Positions 41,441-54,068 of a DNA stretch of 64,000 nt are shown piece by piece. This DNA comes from Siphonodentalium dalli. Lineage: Eukaryota > Mollusca > Scaphopoda > Gadilida > Siphonodentaliidae. The stretch spans positions 138,898,351-138,962,350 of the forward strand of contig CP136062.1 in assembly GCA_032622095.1 (NCBI GenBank), given 5' to 3'. Position 1 is the first letter of the stretch; every line of letters begins with the position of its first letter. Below the pieces are notes generated by a model, which was given only the letters and a program-made list of their open reading frames with translations, was not told where the DNA came from and ran no database searches. Made by a program: the position numbers and the translations under genes.

Positions 41441-43049
41441 ATGCACAAAGCCAGAGTATATTACCATCACAACAAGACTGCACGCAATAAGGAGTGTCTC
41501 AATGTAGCTGGTAAAGAATATAGGAAAACAATGGACCGTAGAATTAAAGAGACAAAAACAAGTAATATAACTGAATTGAGAAAGTCTTTAAGTAAATCTG
41601 GTAAAAGCTTTTGGGATAAGCTCAAAGAACTAACTGGGAGGAACAATGCGAGCGATGAGAAATCTCGCAAACCAAGTTTGGAATCCTTTGTTGAACATTT
41701 TAAAGAACTAAATAAAACGTCAGATGATGACAATAATCTGAAACCAATAATCGACGAAATATTCGATGAAACATGGGAATCTAACATTAATGCCGAGATA
41801 ACTGAGGCAGAAATAGAAGACACGATAAATAATTTGAAGAACAATAAAGCAGCTGGTATCGACCTAATACAAAATGAGTATATGAAAACAACAGTGGATC
41901 ATATGATGCCGCTTTATAAGCTATTATTTAATATTATCCTCGATGATGGGTACTTCCCCCAAGATTGGGCGTCGGGGGTTATCAACCCAATTTACAAACA
42001 GATCATGTACATGCAGATTCGTATCGAGGTATAACATTACTTAGTTGTTTCGCTAAATTATTCACATCTATCCTCAATAAGAGATTATCCGCCCTATCAG
42101 ACGAAGGAAAACTGATCGGAGATAACCAAACTGGGTTTAGAAAGAAACATTCCACGACTGATAACATATTCATTCTTTACCACATTATAGACTTATACAT
42201 GTTAAGAGGAAAACAACTTTTTTGCACATTTATAGACTTCAAAAAGGCATTTGATACCATATGGAGAGAAGCATTATATTTTAAAATACTCAAAAAGGAT
42301 ATTAATGGAAAGATTTTCAATGTAATTCGGGACATGTACACGCAAATTAAATGTTGCGTCAAATACCGTAATAATCTTTCGGGATTCTTCGCCAGTAACG
42401 TAGGCCTTTTTCAAGGGGGAATAATGTCCCCTTTGCTGTTTTCCTTTTACGTTCATGATCTGCAAAATTTCCTTAATGACTGCGCTATTAGCAATTTATG
42501 TTTATTGGACAATGTCGCTTCAGAGAAATTAGGATTTTTCATCAAGCTATTATGCCTACTATACGCCGATGACAGTTATTATGACTGAAAATCAAAACGA
42601 CATGCATCGGGCACTCCAAGCATTTCACGATTATGCCGAGGCATGGAACATGCAGGTTAACATATCGAAAACTAAAGTTGTGATATTTTGTAAGAAAATG
42701 CCAAAGAAAATGCCAGTGTTCTTCTACAATCATTCACAGTTAGGAGTAGAAAAAGAATTTAAATATCTCGGATTGGAACTCTTCTATAACGGCCGGTTTT
42801 GCCGAGCTATCAAACGAAACGGTGTTATTGGGACGAAAGCCATGTACGGACTCTTGAACAAAGTCAGAAAACTTGATATCCCAAATAGACCTCATGTTAA
42901 CGCTCTTTGATACACTGGTTTTACCAGTATTAAATTATGGCAGTGAAATATGGTGCTTCGAATTTCACAAGACCATTGAAACAATACACTTGAAATTTTG
43001 CAAATTCCTGCTAAATATGAAAACCAGTACCCCTAATTATATGGTCTAT
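41441..43049 (+). pseudogene. LINE ORF2 remnant: reverse transcriptase domain
   Basis: Seen in order: AEIEDTINNLKNNKAAGIDL and NEYMK (fingers), YFPQDWASGVINPIYK, a frame change near 42010, SYRGITLLSCFAKLF, FIDFKKAFDTIW (first catalytic Asp, 42229-42260), QGGIMSPLLFSFYV (42411-42450), LLYADDS with YADD at 42562-42573, a frame change, SKTKVVIF, FKYLGLEL and LVLPVLNYGSEIW. All catalytic aspartates remain. The read stops at Tyr codon 43047-43049, where the fold-back element is inserted, and continues at 47782. Confidence 0.9.
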
Positions 43050-44529
43050 TAGTCTGGTCGATAAACTAAAATGTTAGGGTTAACCTAGAATAAATGCGGA
43101 CTAAATTGGTTTATATATCATTTTGAAGAGGAAGATCTCCACTATAACATATCCAAAATCCGCTAAAATCCGCTTTGAGCATTTTTTGTGATTCAAGATG
43201 GCGTCCAATATGGCTGCCATTTTCCGTTAAGTCAGTTTGTTGCAGTTTGATGCAATTATAGTGACAATATCGTATCATATGTATACATAAGTATAAATTT
43301 TTGTGAAGCTAAGACATAACGCCATCTTTTTATGCCAAGATTGGAACTCACGGACCAAGATGGCAGTCAAAATGGCGACCGGAAGTGGAAAATGTTACGT
43401 TTTTTTACTGATATCTTTAAGATAAGTTTCTGATTTTTGGAACTGGTTGAGAATTGTGACTTTATTTTGTATTTAGCATGTTAACAGACCATCGGGAAAA
43501 TAAAATATGCCATAAGTGGGGTCCCCACCCCTTCTGAACATTCAAAAAATTCGAGTTTACAAAACGCGGTATAACATTTCACAAAAAATTACAATTTGGG
43601 ATTCTAGTCATATTTCATCAAAAATTGGCAGGACTGTGTAATGTAACTGATGAATTCTATTTCTTATAAATATTCCGACTCAATGGTATCAAAATTGTCA
43701 CTTTGGCTAACAATGGCTGCCAAAATGGCGGCCAAAATATGAAAAATCGTAAATATTGCACCAGCGTGCCGTGCAATCGCTTATAAGTTGTGGTTGATGA
43801 ATACAATTGACTATTATGTCTTATATACATTGAATACTAACATTTATGATGTACTTTGATTAATTTTGACTATTTTAACCACTGAAATCACCAGATTTTT
43901 GGGATTTTTTTTATCACAAACTTGGCATCAAAATCGGAAAAAAAATAACTTTTCAGGTTTTGCACCATTTTTTCATGTAAAATGGAACTATCTTTGGTAT
44001 CAAATGTGAGTTTTATTTTTTATCTATCTTAAATGTGTGACACTGAGGTGTTTTAGACAAAATTACTCAAGATGGCTTGCAAAATGGCAACCAAATATTG
44101 TAAAAAGTTTATTTGTCATATTTATTCCGAACATTATTACAAGCTGTTACGGAAAGGTTGCAAATTGTGACTCACTTGGTTATTAAACATGCTACTTAAT
44201 CAACTGATAACTAAATGTTATATTCTGGTTGTCCCAGTACAGTATGAGGCATGACAAATCAGTTTAAAGGATGCAGTATGAATTTTTGCCGAAAACTTCT
44301 TTTGGGATTATGTCTGTCTGTGAACGGAAATGGGCAGAACGTTGAAACGGAACTGAGAGGGATCATATTATGTGGCTACGCTGGCCCATTAGCATCAAAA
44401 TATATTAACTTATATACTATTGTCATGAAAACTGTTTCATTCGTATTGCATACCAAACGCCATTAAGAGACACTCTGATATGATCCCTCTATAGGTTAAC
44501 ATATCCTTGTGTTAGAGGGGTAGGAAATC

Positions 44530-45290
44530 GATAGTCACCCAAAGGTACACAAGTGAAACTTATACATGACCATGCAGTCACTCCATATATACATGAACAC
44601 CACACAAATGAACATATGTCACTCGCTTTACACCTCACCTACTACTATACAGTCACACATGGATATGCCCATACACTAAAACACATGGCCATATAGCCAT
44701 GAGTAAACATGCAGGCACACAAGGTATACTCCTACACCTCACCCATGACCATATAGACTACGACCTGTGTACATATTCTCTACATTCATGAACATACAGT
44801 AATATCCTGTATACCTATTCGCCATTGGTAATACAGTCACTCCATGTATATGGATATATTTGCCACATGCATGGCCATATAGGCACTTAAGATATACATC
44901 CAAACGATGACAATATAGTCACTCCCGGTATATATTATCGCCACATTCATGAGCATACATTACTTGTATACATATTTGCCTCCACTCAAAATATACATAT
45001 ACACCCAACCCAAAACCATAGCATCATTACAGGTATATATAGTATACATATAAAACTCACCAATGGCGTTACAGTCCTTCTAGATATACCAATGTCCCGC
45101 ACCGCGCACACGGCCATTCATACACTCCAAACGTGCATATAGACCTCACCATGACAATTCAGCCTCTCGCTGTATAATCATAAACCACACTCGTGATCAT
45201 ACAGTCACTCCCTGTATACAAATTCACCCACCATTAATTTTGCCACACTGGCACTCCATATATACATATTGGCCACATCATGGCAATATA
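44530..45290. repeat. Degenerate ~40-bp satellite, block 1, in the fold-back spacer
   Basis: Repeats of a roughly 40-bp unit with the core CATACAGTCACTCC-TGTATACATAT and a following CCACA, strongly diverged. About 18 units. Not coding, despite open frames. Confidence 0.7.
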
Positions 45291-45939
45291 GCCATGCAAG
45301 AGATACAAGGGCTCGCGTTTTGCAGGTAATGAGTCGAAACGTAATGTGATATTTGCTTAGTATGGCACATACTCAGCGATCTGCAACTGATGTTAATCTT
45401 ATCCAAACATTTTTTGGCACCTTTGAAACTCATTGGGAGTAATTTCCAAAAATGTATAAACTCTACGTTTGGCATAAAATAAAATCTTGTTTTTGTGGGG
45501 TATGTTCTAAAACTATTTCCAAATTTCCATTAAACTGCTCCAGGACCCAGCTTCCAACTCAACATTCATGTCATTGGAACGGTGATCAATTTGTCTGTTT
45601 GATCATCATATATGTAGCCTCGAATATTCTGTAGTATGCCTAACAGCCATCCTCCCCTTTCTTTTGACATCCATACATTTATGTACCACTATCATTATGT
45701 GGGGAACAGGATAGGATGTAAGCCATTATTTATTTCACTATACTTATATTGACAAACGAAAAGGCCTTATGGTCCGTCAGCCAGTGCTCCATTCTGACTT
45801 GTTGTCATTCCGGAGGGCTACGTGTGATTTTCGTTGACGCGGACAAATTTGTCACCTTGTCAGATACCTACTTACATATATTTGTTAGCCTATACTTACC
45901 TGTATTGGTTGGTTGTCTGTATTGGTTAACATATGACCA

Positions 45940-46470
45940 TAGTCACTCCAGGTGTATATATACCTTATCAATTACCATACAGTCCTTCTAGATATGCCTC
46001 TACCCCACACACACGACCATTCGTACACTTCAGACTTGCAAAACTACAGCTCAACCATGGCAATTCAGCCACTCGCTGTATTCTTACACAGTATATCCAT
46101 GAGCATTCAGCTATACACTGTATACCGGTACACAGCAATGACAATACAGCCACAACAGATAAACATGTCCATCCCACCCATGACCATGATGTCACTCCAT
46201 ATATACATACACAACACAAAGATGGACCATACAGCTAATATCTCTATACACATACACCACTTCAATGGCCAGACAACAACTCCCTGCACACATGTTCACA
46301 TCACACATGACGGTCATGACCATAAGCTACTCCTTATATACCTATGCAACTCAACGTGGACACCCCATGACCATATCTTCATACATTGTATAACTATTCA
46401 TATCATTTATGAATACAATAACTCCCCGTATACATACTCACTCATCTATAGCCATACATTCAACATACAT
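45940..46470. repeat. Degenerate ~40-bp satellite, block 2
   Basis: The same unit type as 44530-45290 (CATACAGTC, CACCCATGACCAT, TATATACATAC). Between the blocks (45290-45940) is unique-looking sequence with no gene that I can support. Confidence 0.65.
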
Positions 46471-47781
46471 ACACACTGTATTAAGTTGATCAATGTTGAT
46501 TACAATGGGCCAGAGTAGCCACATACTATGATCCCTCTCAGTTCCGTTTCAGCGTTTTGACCATTTCAGTTAAAAAAACATGGATAGAATCCCAAAAGAA
46601 ATTTTCGGCAAAATCCATACTGCACCCATTAAAAGAACTTCCATGCCTCTTAATGTTCTGGGACAACCAGAATATAACATTTAGTTGACTAAGTAGCTTT
46701 TTTAATAACCAAGTGAGTCACAATCTGCTACCTTTTCGGAACAGCAGTGAATAATGTTCGGAATATATGTGACAAATCAACATTTTACCATCTTGAGCAA
46801 TATTGTCTAAAACACCTCAGTGTGACACAGTTAGCAAATATCAAAACAATAAACACCGCTGTTACCAAAGAAATTTCCATTTTACTTTTAAAAATGTTTC
46901 AAAACTGAACATGATTTTTTGCCGATTTTGATGCAAAGTTTGTGAGAGAAATATTTGAATAATTCTGGTGATTTTAATGGTTTCAATGGTAACAATTAAC
47001 CAAGGTACATCAGAAATGTTGGTTTTCAATGTATATAAGACAGAATAGTCAATTATGTGCATCAACAACAACTTATAAGCAGTTGCATGGCACACTGGGA
47101 CAATATTGAAAATTTTCCATATTTTGGCCGCCATTTTGGAAGCCATTTTGATCAAAAGTGACGATTTTTGTAAATTTTATTTGGAATATCCATTAAAAGT
47201 AGAAAGCATTACATAGCACGGTTCTTCCAATTTCTTGATGAAATATGACTAGAATCCCTATGGTGATATTTTGTGATATGTTATACCGCGTTCTGTAAAA
47301 TCGAATTTCTGAGCGATCGGAAGGGGTTGTGAGCACATGAATGGCATATTTCTTTGCTCCAATGATCAGTTACGAAGTTAAATACAAAATAAAGTCAAAA
47401 TTCTAAACCAGTTTCAAACAGTAGAGACTTATCTTAAGATATTAGTGAAAAAACGTAAAAATTTCCACTTCCGGCCGCAATTTTGGCGGCCATTTATGAC
47501 GGGGCGTTCCAATTTTGGAAAACAACGGTGGGGTTATGTCTGCGCTTCATAAAAATGTATACCAATGTATACATATGACAAGATTTTCTCACTATAATTG
47601 CGTAGAACTGATTTAACGGAAATGGCAGCCATCTTGGACGCCATCTTGAATTACAAAAATTGCTCAAAGCAGATTTTAGCGGATTTTGGATATGTTATAG
47701 AGGATATATTTCTCTTCAAAATGGTATACAAACCAATTTAGTCCAAATTTATTCTAGGTCAAACCTTTATTCGACCAGACT

Positions 47782-48395
47782 GGTAAGTTGGGAAGACACC
47801 CATTATCTGTGGAAATTAAATGTAGGGCTCTGTCATTTTGGTCCCGACTTATTTCCGGGGATGGATCCCAATTAGCGAAACAGATGAACCGCATTTCGTT
47901 AGAACTCTACACTAGTAACCCCAACAGTAATGTCCATCTTAAGTGGATACATTATATTGAAAATACACTTAGCGATGTCGGGTTTAACTATAAATGGTTA
48001 TCACAGAATCCGCTATCAAAGAATGATATGATAGTTATCAAGCAGACAGTAACTGACCAATTTTTATCAAGAATGGTTTGGTTCCATGACTTCAAACCGC
48101 GGACATAACTACTTATCCCTGAAACATTACCCAAAAATGAGCCGTTATCTCATTGAAATTCCATATCATCTGGCCGAATTCCTCATGAAAATTCGCACCT
48201 CGAACCACAGATCCCGATTTAGAGGGGGAGGTGGAAAAATCAACCAAAACTAGAGAGACTATGCAACCTGTGCCAAATTGCTATTGGTGATGAATACCAC
48301 TTGGTTATTCAATCCAAACTAGATAAAATTAGAGAGAAATTCATTCCTAAATATTACTGGAGAAGCCGAACAGAGAGACATTCTACAGATTAATA
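47782..48395 (+). pseudogene. LINE ORF2 C-terminal part, downstream of the insertion
   Basis: Resumes the RT polyprotein without loss: GKLGRHPLSVEIKCRALSFW, then WIHYIENTLSDVGFNYKW. A frame change near 48105 leads to MKIRTSNHRSRF and RLCNLCQIAIGDEYHL, the usual C-terminal Cys/His segment of these elements. The join with 43049 is exact in frame (Tyr then Gly), so the insertion removed nothing. Confidence 0.85.
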
Positions 48396-48901
48396 TCTAT
48401 TGAGAATATGACCATCCTAAAACGAGTTTGTATATTCCTGAAATGCGCATTCAAGGAACTAAGCTGTTTTTGATAACGAAATACACACCGTGAGTAGTTA
48501 CTAGATTGAAATGTGTATGAATGTCCAGCATATAAGTTCGACAACAGTTTGGTCTTGTTTGTATTTGTCAGATGAATAATCACATAATTATGTCCACATA
48601 TGCCCAAACATACATCGTACTGCCCGTGTCTCCTATGACAAATGAGGGAGATCGTATATTCTCCACTCTACTCACTGAGGGGCTGACATCAGTGCGATGT
48701 ATTCATAAATCTATAAATATTATAGGTATATATTACCATATAACAGTATATAACATATGACGCATTCATACTTGTGTTGTGATGATGCGCGTGATGGGAA
48801 CGCAACTGTATTCCTTCTGTATATTATGTATATAATTATGTTCTTTGTTTTGCCTGTTTCGTGTTAATTTATGACTTGGCAATAAACTATTATTATTATT
48901 A

Positions 48902-49554
48902 CAGTGCATCGAAACCATGCATGTGGGCACATAATCACATTTCGACACACGATTCCATTTGGTATATTCAGCGCTGTTTTAATCTGTAAATTATGTCGCA
49001 TATGTCTTCCCATAGACTATCCGTTTAACGTAATTCTACTACCCGTATCCGCGCTGCGAATGCATCTAACTAATAAATGTGAACTTGAAATAGCTGAGTG
49101 TGAAATCGGATCACGAAATTATAGTGAGGTTTATGTCAAATCTACATTGGCGTTTGCCGCTTGAACGGGAAACTTGTATACCGCAACCTGCCGATTATTA
49201 CATGCTGGGGGAAAGGGGACAATTTGTTCTACCACCGACAAGTCTCCATACGGCTAAATGTTCAGCATAAAGATATACATGTGTGTGTTTCATGTATCTA
49301 TCGATATAGGCGAGAAGGCGAGAAGGCGAGAAATTGCCATATTTAACTTGTTGAAAAATGATTTGTGCATGGTGCTGCTACCAGCAGAACTATTATACAA
49401 TTGTTCACTTTGTAAATTTAGCACAGATGTTGGTTAATATAATTATGTCCTCAACCATTTCCTAGCTGGTTGCAGCTGTTCGAATTTGAAACTGTAAAAC
49501 CATGGATTGGAACCCGACTACGGTTCGAAAAAGTCCGGTTTTTTCTGCCATTTT
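48902..49554. other. No gene seen
   Basis: Unique-looking sequence. (GGCGAGAA)3 at about 49309-49332. Confidence 0.6.
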
Positions 49555-51062
49555 CAGGGGGGGGGGGGGTCGGAAAAAATTTCCAGGGGGACCCATGCAC
49601 CCACCCAATTTCTTCCGTTTCCGGCCTTTTTTTCCAGGCAATTTTGGACACCCACCCTTTTTTTCCGTTTCAGGAAGTTTTTTCCGGTCAGTTTTGGACA
49701 ACCACCCCCCTAAATTTGAGAAAATTATCAATTGAGCAACCAAATAGCTGATTATCCTGCATTATCATAATTTATCGCGCGATATTTGAATAGAACAGTG
49801 CATAATGAGATAACAATACTATTTGAATTTATCATATAAGTGTCATTAATCATAATCACATTTTAAGGGATATATAGGCAGAGTGCCAAAGTTTTTATTA
49901 ACATTCATTTTCATAATATATAGTCACATGATCTAGTCACATAATCACATTTGAGTATTCTACATAATACATGGTACCGGTACAACAAATTTCAGATTAT
50001 TTGATATTTTCTATGTGATATACAGTAATGCCCTAATTAATCGACTCCATAAGCACAGCAGAATAATAGGTAATTTTTCAGGATTTAGTCGGAAATATGG
50101 CTTGTTGTCATTTATCGGAAAGCTCTCCCCGAGAACTTTCCGATGAATGACAACAAGCCATATTTCCGACTAAATCCTGAAAAATTACTCATTATTCTGC
50201 TGTGGTTATGGAGTCGTTTAATTAGGGCATTACTGTATTGCTGGAATCAAATTGTTTATCAAAACATGTGGAAATACAACTGTTAATCCCAGTTCATCCC
50301 AGTTTGAAGAATAATACTAATACCAAACATAACCATGATATACCCGCGCTACTCTTCTTGGGGCATCTTAGAAACCAGAACTGAGGAAACATGTTATAGC
50401 GTGTAATGGCAGGCTGGTAGCCACTGCCTGAAGTAATAGGCTTCGTAATAATTGGGAATAATATGGATGGATAGCCCAATTTCACTTCTTTTTTTGCTCA
50501 CGATATCAGTGACGATAAAATCTTACATTACAAGCTGATCCACATTAACATGGAAAACAATGTGAAATTGTTCAAGCTGGCCCGGCTGGCCTTCAATTTA
50601 TTTGTTAAGATTTTATGTTTTACGTTAATTGTCAAAAGTCTATTTTATTCCATTATTTATTATATCTTTATTTCCATATCACATATGGTCAAGTGTGCTT
50701 TCATTTTATTACTTATTTTCAGCTGAGTTCTGCATAGTTATTCTTATTTTGTTGTATCAGTAGATGGAATCCTGATTAAATTTTATTTTTCCAATAGCGC
50801 AGTTTCTAGTTCTATCAAGTTGAATTTGGGTTATTGTTGGCCATTGTGCAACTGATCCAACTTCTGATAACCTCTATATGTAGTATAGCATTACTATTAA
50901 CTATATATGACCCGTTTCTGTTCAAAACACATAAAAATAAGACTCAATAGCAGGAATGGAAAAAAAATTTGGCATATGGAAAAAACTGCTTTTTGGACCC
51001 AAGAGACACCCACCCACCCCATCATACGTGCCTGGAAATTTTTTCCGACCCCCCCCCCTGCC
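49555..51062. mobile_element. Element bounded by inverted G-tracts, copy 2
   Basis: Left: TTTTCAG(G)n-TCGGAAAAAATTTCCAGG. Right: CCTGGAAATTTTTTCCGAC(C)n-TGCCATTTTCAG, its reverse complement. CACCCACCC blocks follow on the inner side at both ends. Carries the 50020-50238 palindrome inside. Confidence 0.6.
50020..50238. mobile_element. Near-perfect 219-bp palindrome
   Basis: ATACAGTAATGCCCTAATTA at the left and TAATTAGGGCATTACTGTAT at the right. Arms of about 104 bp with few mismatches, loop about CTCCCCGAGA. Single arms occur at 53421-53536 and 20553-20662. Confidence 0.93.
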
Positions 51063-51230
51063 ATTTTCAGAAAATATTTCATATTTAATTTTAAACCACT
51101 TACTTTAAATATTCTGATATAATAATTTGTTTAATGCGTCCGATTTAAACAAAAATAGTCAAATTAAGATTAAAAAAATATAATTGTCTTGAAGTGATTG
51201 GAAACACTAACATTGCGACTCACAAATATG

Positions 51231-51275
51231 GTTTCACGGCTTCATGGTTTCGTGGTTTCATGGTTTCATGGGGTG
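51231..51275. repeat. 10-bp tandem repeat TTTCATGG-type
   Basis: Four to five copies of GGTTTCRTGG in a row. Confidence 0.8.
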
Positions 51276-51402
51276 TCTTCAAATTAGACAGGGCATCTTT
51301 GAGGTGAGTTCTCAAAAAATAAAACAAGAACATTAAATTGATAAAACTGTCGACGATTTGTTTTTCAAAAATGGTTACGAGATTTCCGTTTGCATCATTT
51401 AG

Positions 51403-51459
51403 CGGTGTGACTAAACACCGCCCGGACCAGGCTGGTCCGGGCGGTGTTTAGTCACACCC
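51403..51459. mobile_element. 57-bp perfect hairpin with 8-bp target duplication
   Basis: GGTGTGACTAAACACCGCCC-GGACCAG pairs with its exact complement; only the terminal base pair mismatches. Both sides carry the direct repeat TCATTTAG (51395-51402 and 51460-51467). GC-rich against an AT-rich background. Confidence 0.85.
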
Positions 51460-51467
51460 TCATTTAG

Positions 51468-52235
51468 TACTAGTTTGATCTGAGTCGACTAATTAGGAAA
51501 AACAACAATACATACTCAACATATCGTCATTCCCAATCCAATCAACATAAAATTCCTGTGCCCTGCCCTTTGAATTGTCGCCCAGGGTGTAAATGAATTG
51601 TTTAAATAAAAACAACCTCAATTCAATATATAGATTGCTTATTGTCGCATCACTCAATCGAGCGGGTACAAATGGCCGGTAAAAAAAAAAACCAGCCACT
51701 ACAAGAATTATTATATAAACCAATATATAATCGGGGTTCACGATTAGGCCGGATTTATGGTACAGTCCCCTTTATTAATGCCATTCAATCAGATTAACAC
51801 GTACCACGCGATGTTCGATTAAATATCAGAATATAGCTTATCAATACCATCTAATCGAAAAGGAGGTGCGTGGTAACCGGGGCCAACAAGCCACTACTAC
51901 ATATAGTTAGTTCAGTAATACTCCTTCCTTTTGAATGATTAGAACAAACTAGTTAACGGAGATATTCAGAAATAAACCCCATGATCAGCTCCGATTGTCC
52001 AACCGTTTTGTCGCCTATAGCCAAAATATATATTTAATAAGTAATAGTGCCCTTTTAAGACATATGAGGTGAACGGAACCTATCTAATAACGCTCTCCGG
52101 ATCAAATTACTCTTAAAGGAAAGCTCAGATGGTCCAGTCGTGTGGTCGCCTGTAAGCGGACAAACAAATAAACAAACAAACACAATTTAGCTTTATTAGT
52201 ATATATTTCAAGCATGCACAATGGTGCTCTCGCCA
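51468..52235. other. No gene seen
   Basis: AT-rich, no supported feature. Confidence 0.6.
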
Positions 52236-53057
52236 ATTCAATTCAATTTATTCTGGTCATCATATAGTGATATTACAGATTATAGAGTTATTTCAGATAC
52301 ATAATATATATGCATGCACATGCGTTATAATATATAAAGTACATAGTAAAGTTTATGCTTGTTGCTTTTCTATAGATGGTAATAATAATAATAGTATTAG
52401 ATTTGTTCTTTGGTCTTCGAAAATAACAAGGGCGAATATATCTCTGTCTCAATTTGTGAGCACTTAAATTGAATTTGTGAGCACTTAAGTATAATGTGGT
52501 ATTCATTGCCCAGTTCTAAATTACGGAGGGTACATTGCCGTTCCGAGTAGTCAACATTGTACCATGAGCCCTGTTCAACGGGTAGTTTGTGATTTCTTGT
52601 TCGGAACATCGTCAGGCTGTGTAAAAATTGCTGTTGTCCAAAGATAGGTAGTGTTCTCTTTCGAAATTTGTCTTAATAAGTCTATAAAATGCAAACTTGC
52701 TTGATTTCGAGATAGATTCCGACCACTCCTGTATAATTACATCGCGTAATTTGCGATCAATGGACGAAGTAATGCGATTACGGCTTATCACACTATGATT
52801 GGTCAGACATCACTCATGCCCAAAGAATTAATTGTGTTGCGGATTCCCATCATCCACTTACTGTTAAAATCTCCAGTGTTAAACAAGGTAATAATTACAT
52901 AATATAATTGTAGTGGGATTCTGTTTATCGGCATGCAAATTAGTCTGGCCCAGTACGATAGGGGGCACGATTTTATTTTCACTGTCATAGGGCACATACC
53001 CAGTTCGCCATATACGAAATAAAAAATTTGTCTCAATAAATAAGGCTCCTTCTGCAA
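52236..53057 (-). pseudogene. 5'-truncated LINE fragment (RT C-terminus and 3' end)
   Basis: On the minus strand: FVYGELGMCPMTVKIKSC and SYWARLI (53035 leftward), then SIDRKLRDVIIQEWSES, a frameshift near 52610, FRTRNHKLPVEQGSWYN and RQCTLRNLELGNEYHIILKC. It ends in a short AT-rich 3' UTR with the tail GAATAAATTGAATTGAATTG. It is the same family as the main LINE at 47782-48395 (equivalent motifs in the same order) but a clearly different copy. Confidence 0.82.
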
Positions 53058-53334
53058 TTTTATTTATCTGCCGTCTGCTTGTATCGCCTTAGCATACCTC
53101 CAAATGCATAATAGACAATTCCGATGTTCACTTTTTAACTGAAAGGGAAAATCTATTTAGTATCGAGAGGTCTTTAATTATGCGAACGGTGTCCATTAAA
53201 TGGTACCGCTACTCAAACCTAACAATTGACACTCGGTATTACACGGAGTTCATAAACCAACACATCCGCGCGGAAATATGTTCATAATCACCCTATAATA
53301 TTCACAAAGGTTTATATTTTCATCTTGGATTATT

Positions 53335-53700
53335 TGGTTATGAAATAAGCCGATAGTGGACGTATATATATCCGTTATTCCATTTTATGGAGCGGGCTAC
53401 AGTGAAAACATATTTCAAACATACAGTAATGCTCTAAGTAATCGACTTCTTAACCACAGCAGAATTATGGGTAACTTTTCAGGATTTAGTCGGAAATATG
53501 GCTTGTTGCCATTTATCAGAAAGCTCTACCCGAGATATTGATGCCCATAGTGAACTTATAACAAGTTATTATGAGTCGATAATGACATTAAAACACTCTC
53601 ATTTTCAGTCGTTGTGGACCCAAACATAGTCGTCTTTACGCCGATTATAAACCTAAAGAATTCTAGTATAAGCCCATAACGTGCTGATTTGCGGGAGAAC
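53335..53700. mobile_element. Family S element interrupted by a fold-back arm
   Basis: GGAGCGGGCTACAGTGAAAA and TGCGGGAGAACAGTCTG place it in family S. A single arm (53421-53536) of the palindromic family found at 50020-50238 is inserted in it. Confidence 0.55.
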
Positions 53701-54068
53701 AGTCTGAAGAGGCGATCTAATTAATAAATAGGACGTTACTCGGTTGGTTTGGTATTATAGGCATGATATCAGCCCTCTGTACAATCATATCAGCATTCGA
53801 TCTCTGGTTGATATGAGGTTACTTATGGCCTAACATCAAACCAACCAAGTAATATCCTCTAAATATTACTTGACGGGCGATGTTAGAAGTTTTCAATCTA
53901 TACATCCTACTACTCTCGAACTTCTTATGAAAACGGCGGTGAAATGACCAATTCACTCGGTCATCATAATAGCTTATGTGTACAGGATGTTTCTACACCT
54001 GGACATTTCGGCATCTGGTTTTCATGATGTTTCAGCAACTGTGTTTTCGGCACTTGAATGTTTCGAAA

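Larger units (their letters stand above)
43051..47781. mobile_element. 4.7-kb fold-back element inserted in the LINE RT
   Basis: It starts AGTCTGGTCGA and ends with the exact reverse complement TCGACCAGACT. The left arm (43051 to about 44395) and right arm (about 46505-47781) are diverged inverted repeats. Examples: GACTAAATTGGTTT near 43100 pairs with 47730, and GGAACTGAGAGGGATCATA near 44350 pairs with 46530. The arms carry several AAGATGGC-type motifs. The 2.1-kb spacer is mostly degenerate satellite. No transposase was found, so it must be non-autonomous. No clear target duplication was seen. Confidence 0.85.
38390..48901 (+). mobile_element. Decayed LINE (CR1/jockey-like), split by a 4.7-kb insertion
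   Basis: About 5.7 kb of non-LTR retrotransposon, in two pieces (about 38390-43050 and 47782-48901). Order: a 5' leader with a TTAAGATGGCGGA motif, ORF1 with zinc knuckles and an SGNH esterase-like domain, ORF2 with AP endonuclease, reverse transcriptase and a C-terminal cysteine/His segment, then a 3' UTR ending in (TTA)n at 48886-48900. The order zinc knuckle-esterase-EN-RT is known from CR1/L2-type LINEs. Several frameshifts and two in-frame stops make this copy inactive. The exact 5' end and target duplication were not found. Confidence 0.88.

Noticed and set aside
44530-46470. CRISPR-like array
   Set aside because: Repeats diverge and there are no unique spacers of constant length; eukaryotic satellite.
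45952-46518. 188-codon plus frame in the fold-back spacer
   Set aside because: Translation of the degenerate 40-bp satellite.
49462-49751. Overlapping Pro/Phe-rich frames at the G-tract
   Set aside because: They arise from the G-tract element end; open on both strands; no domain.
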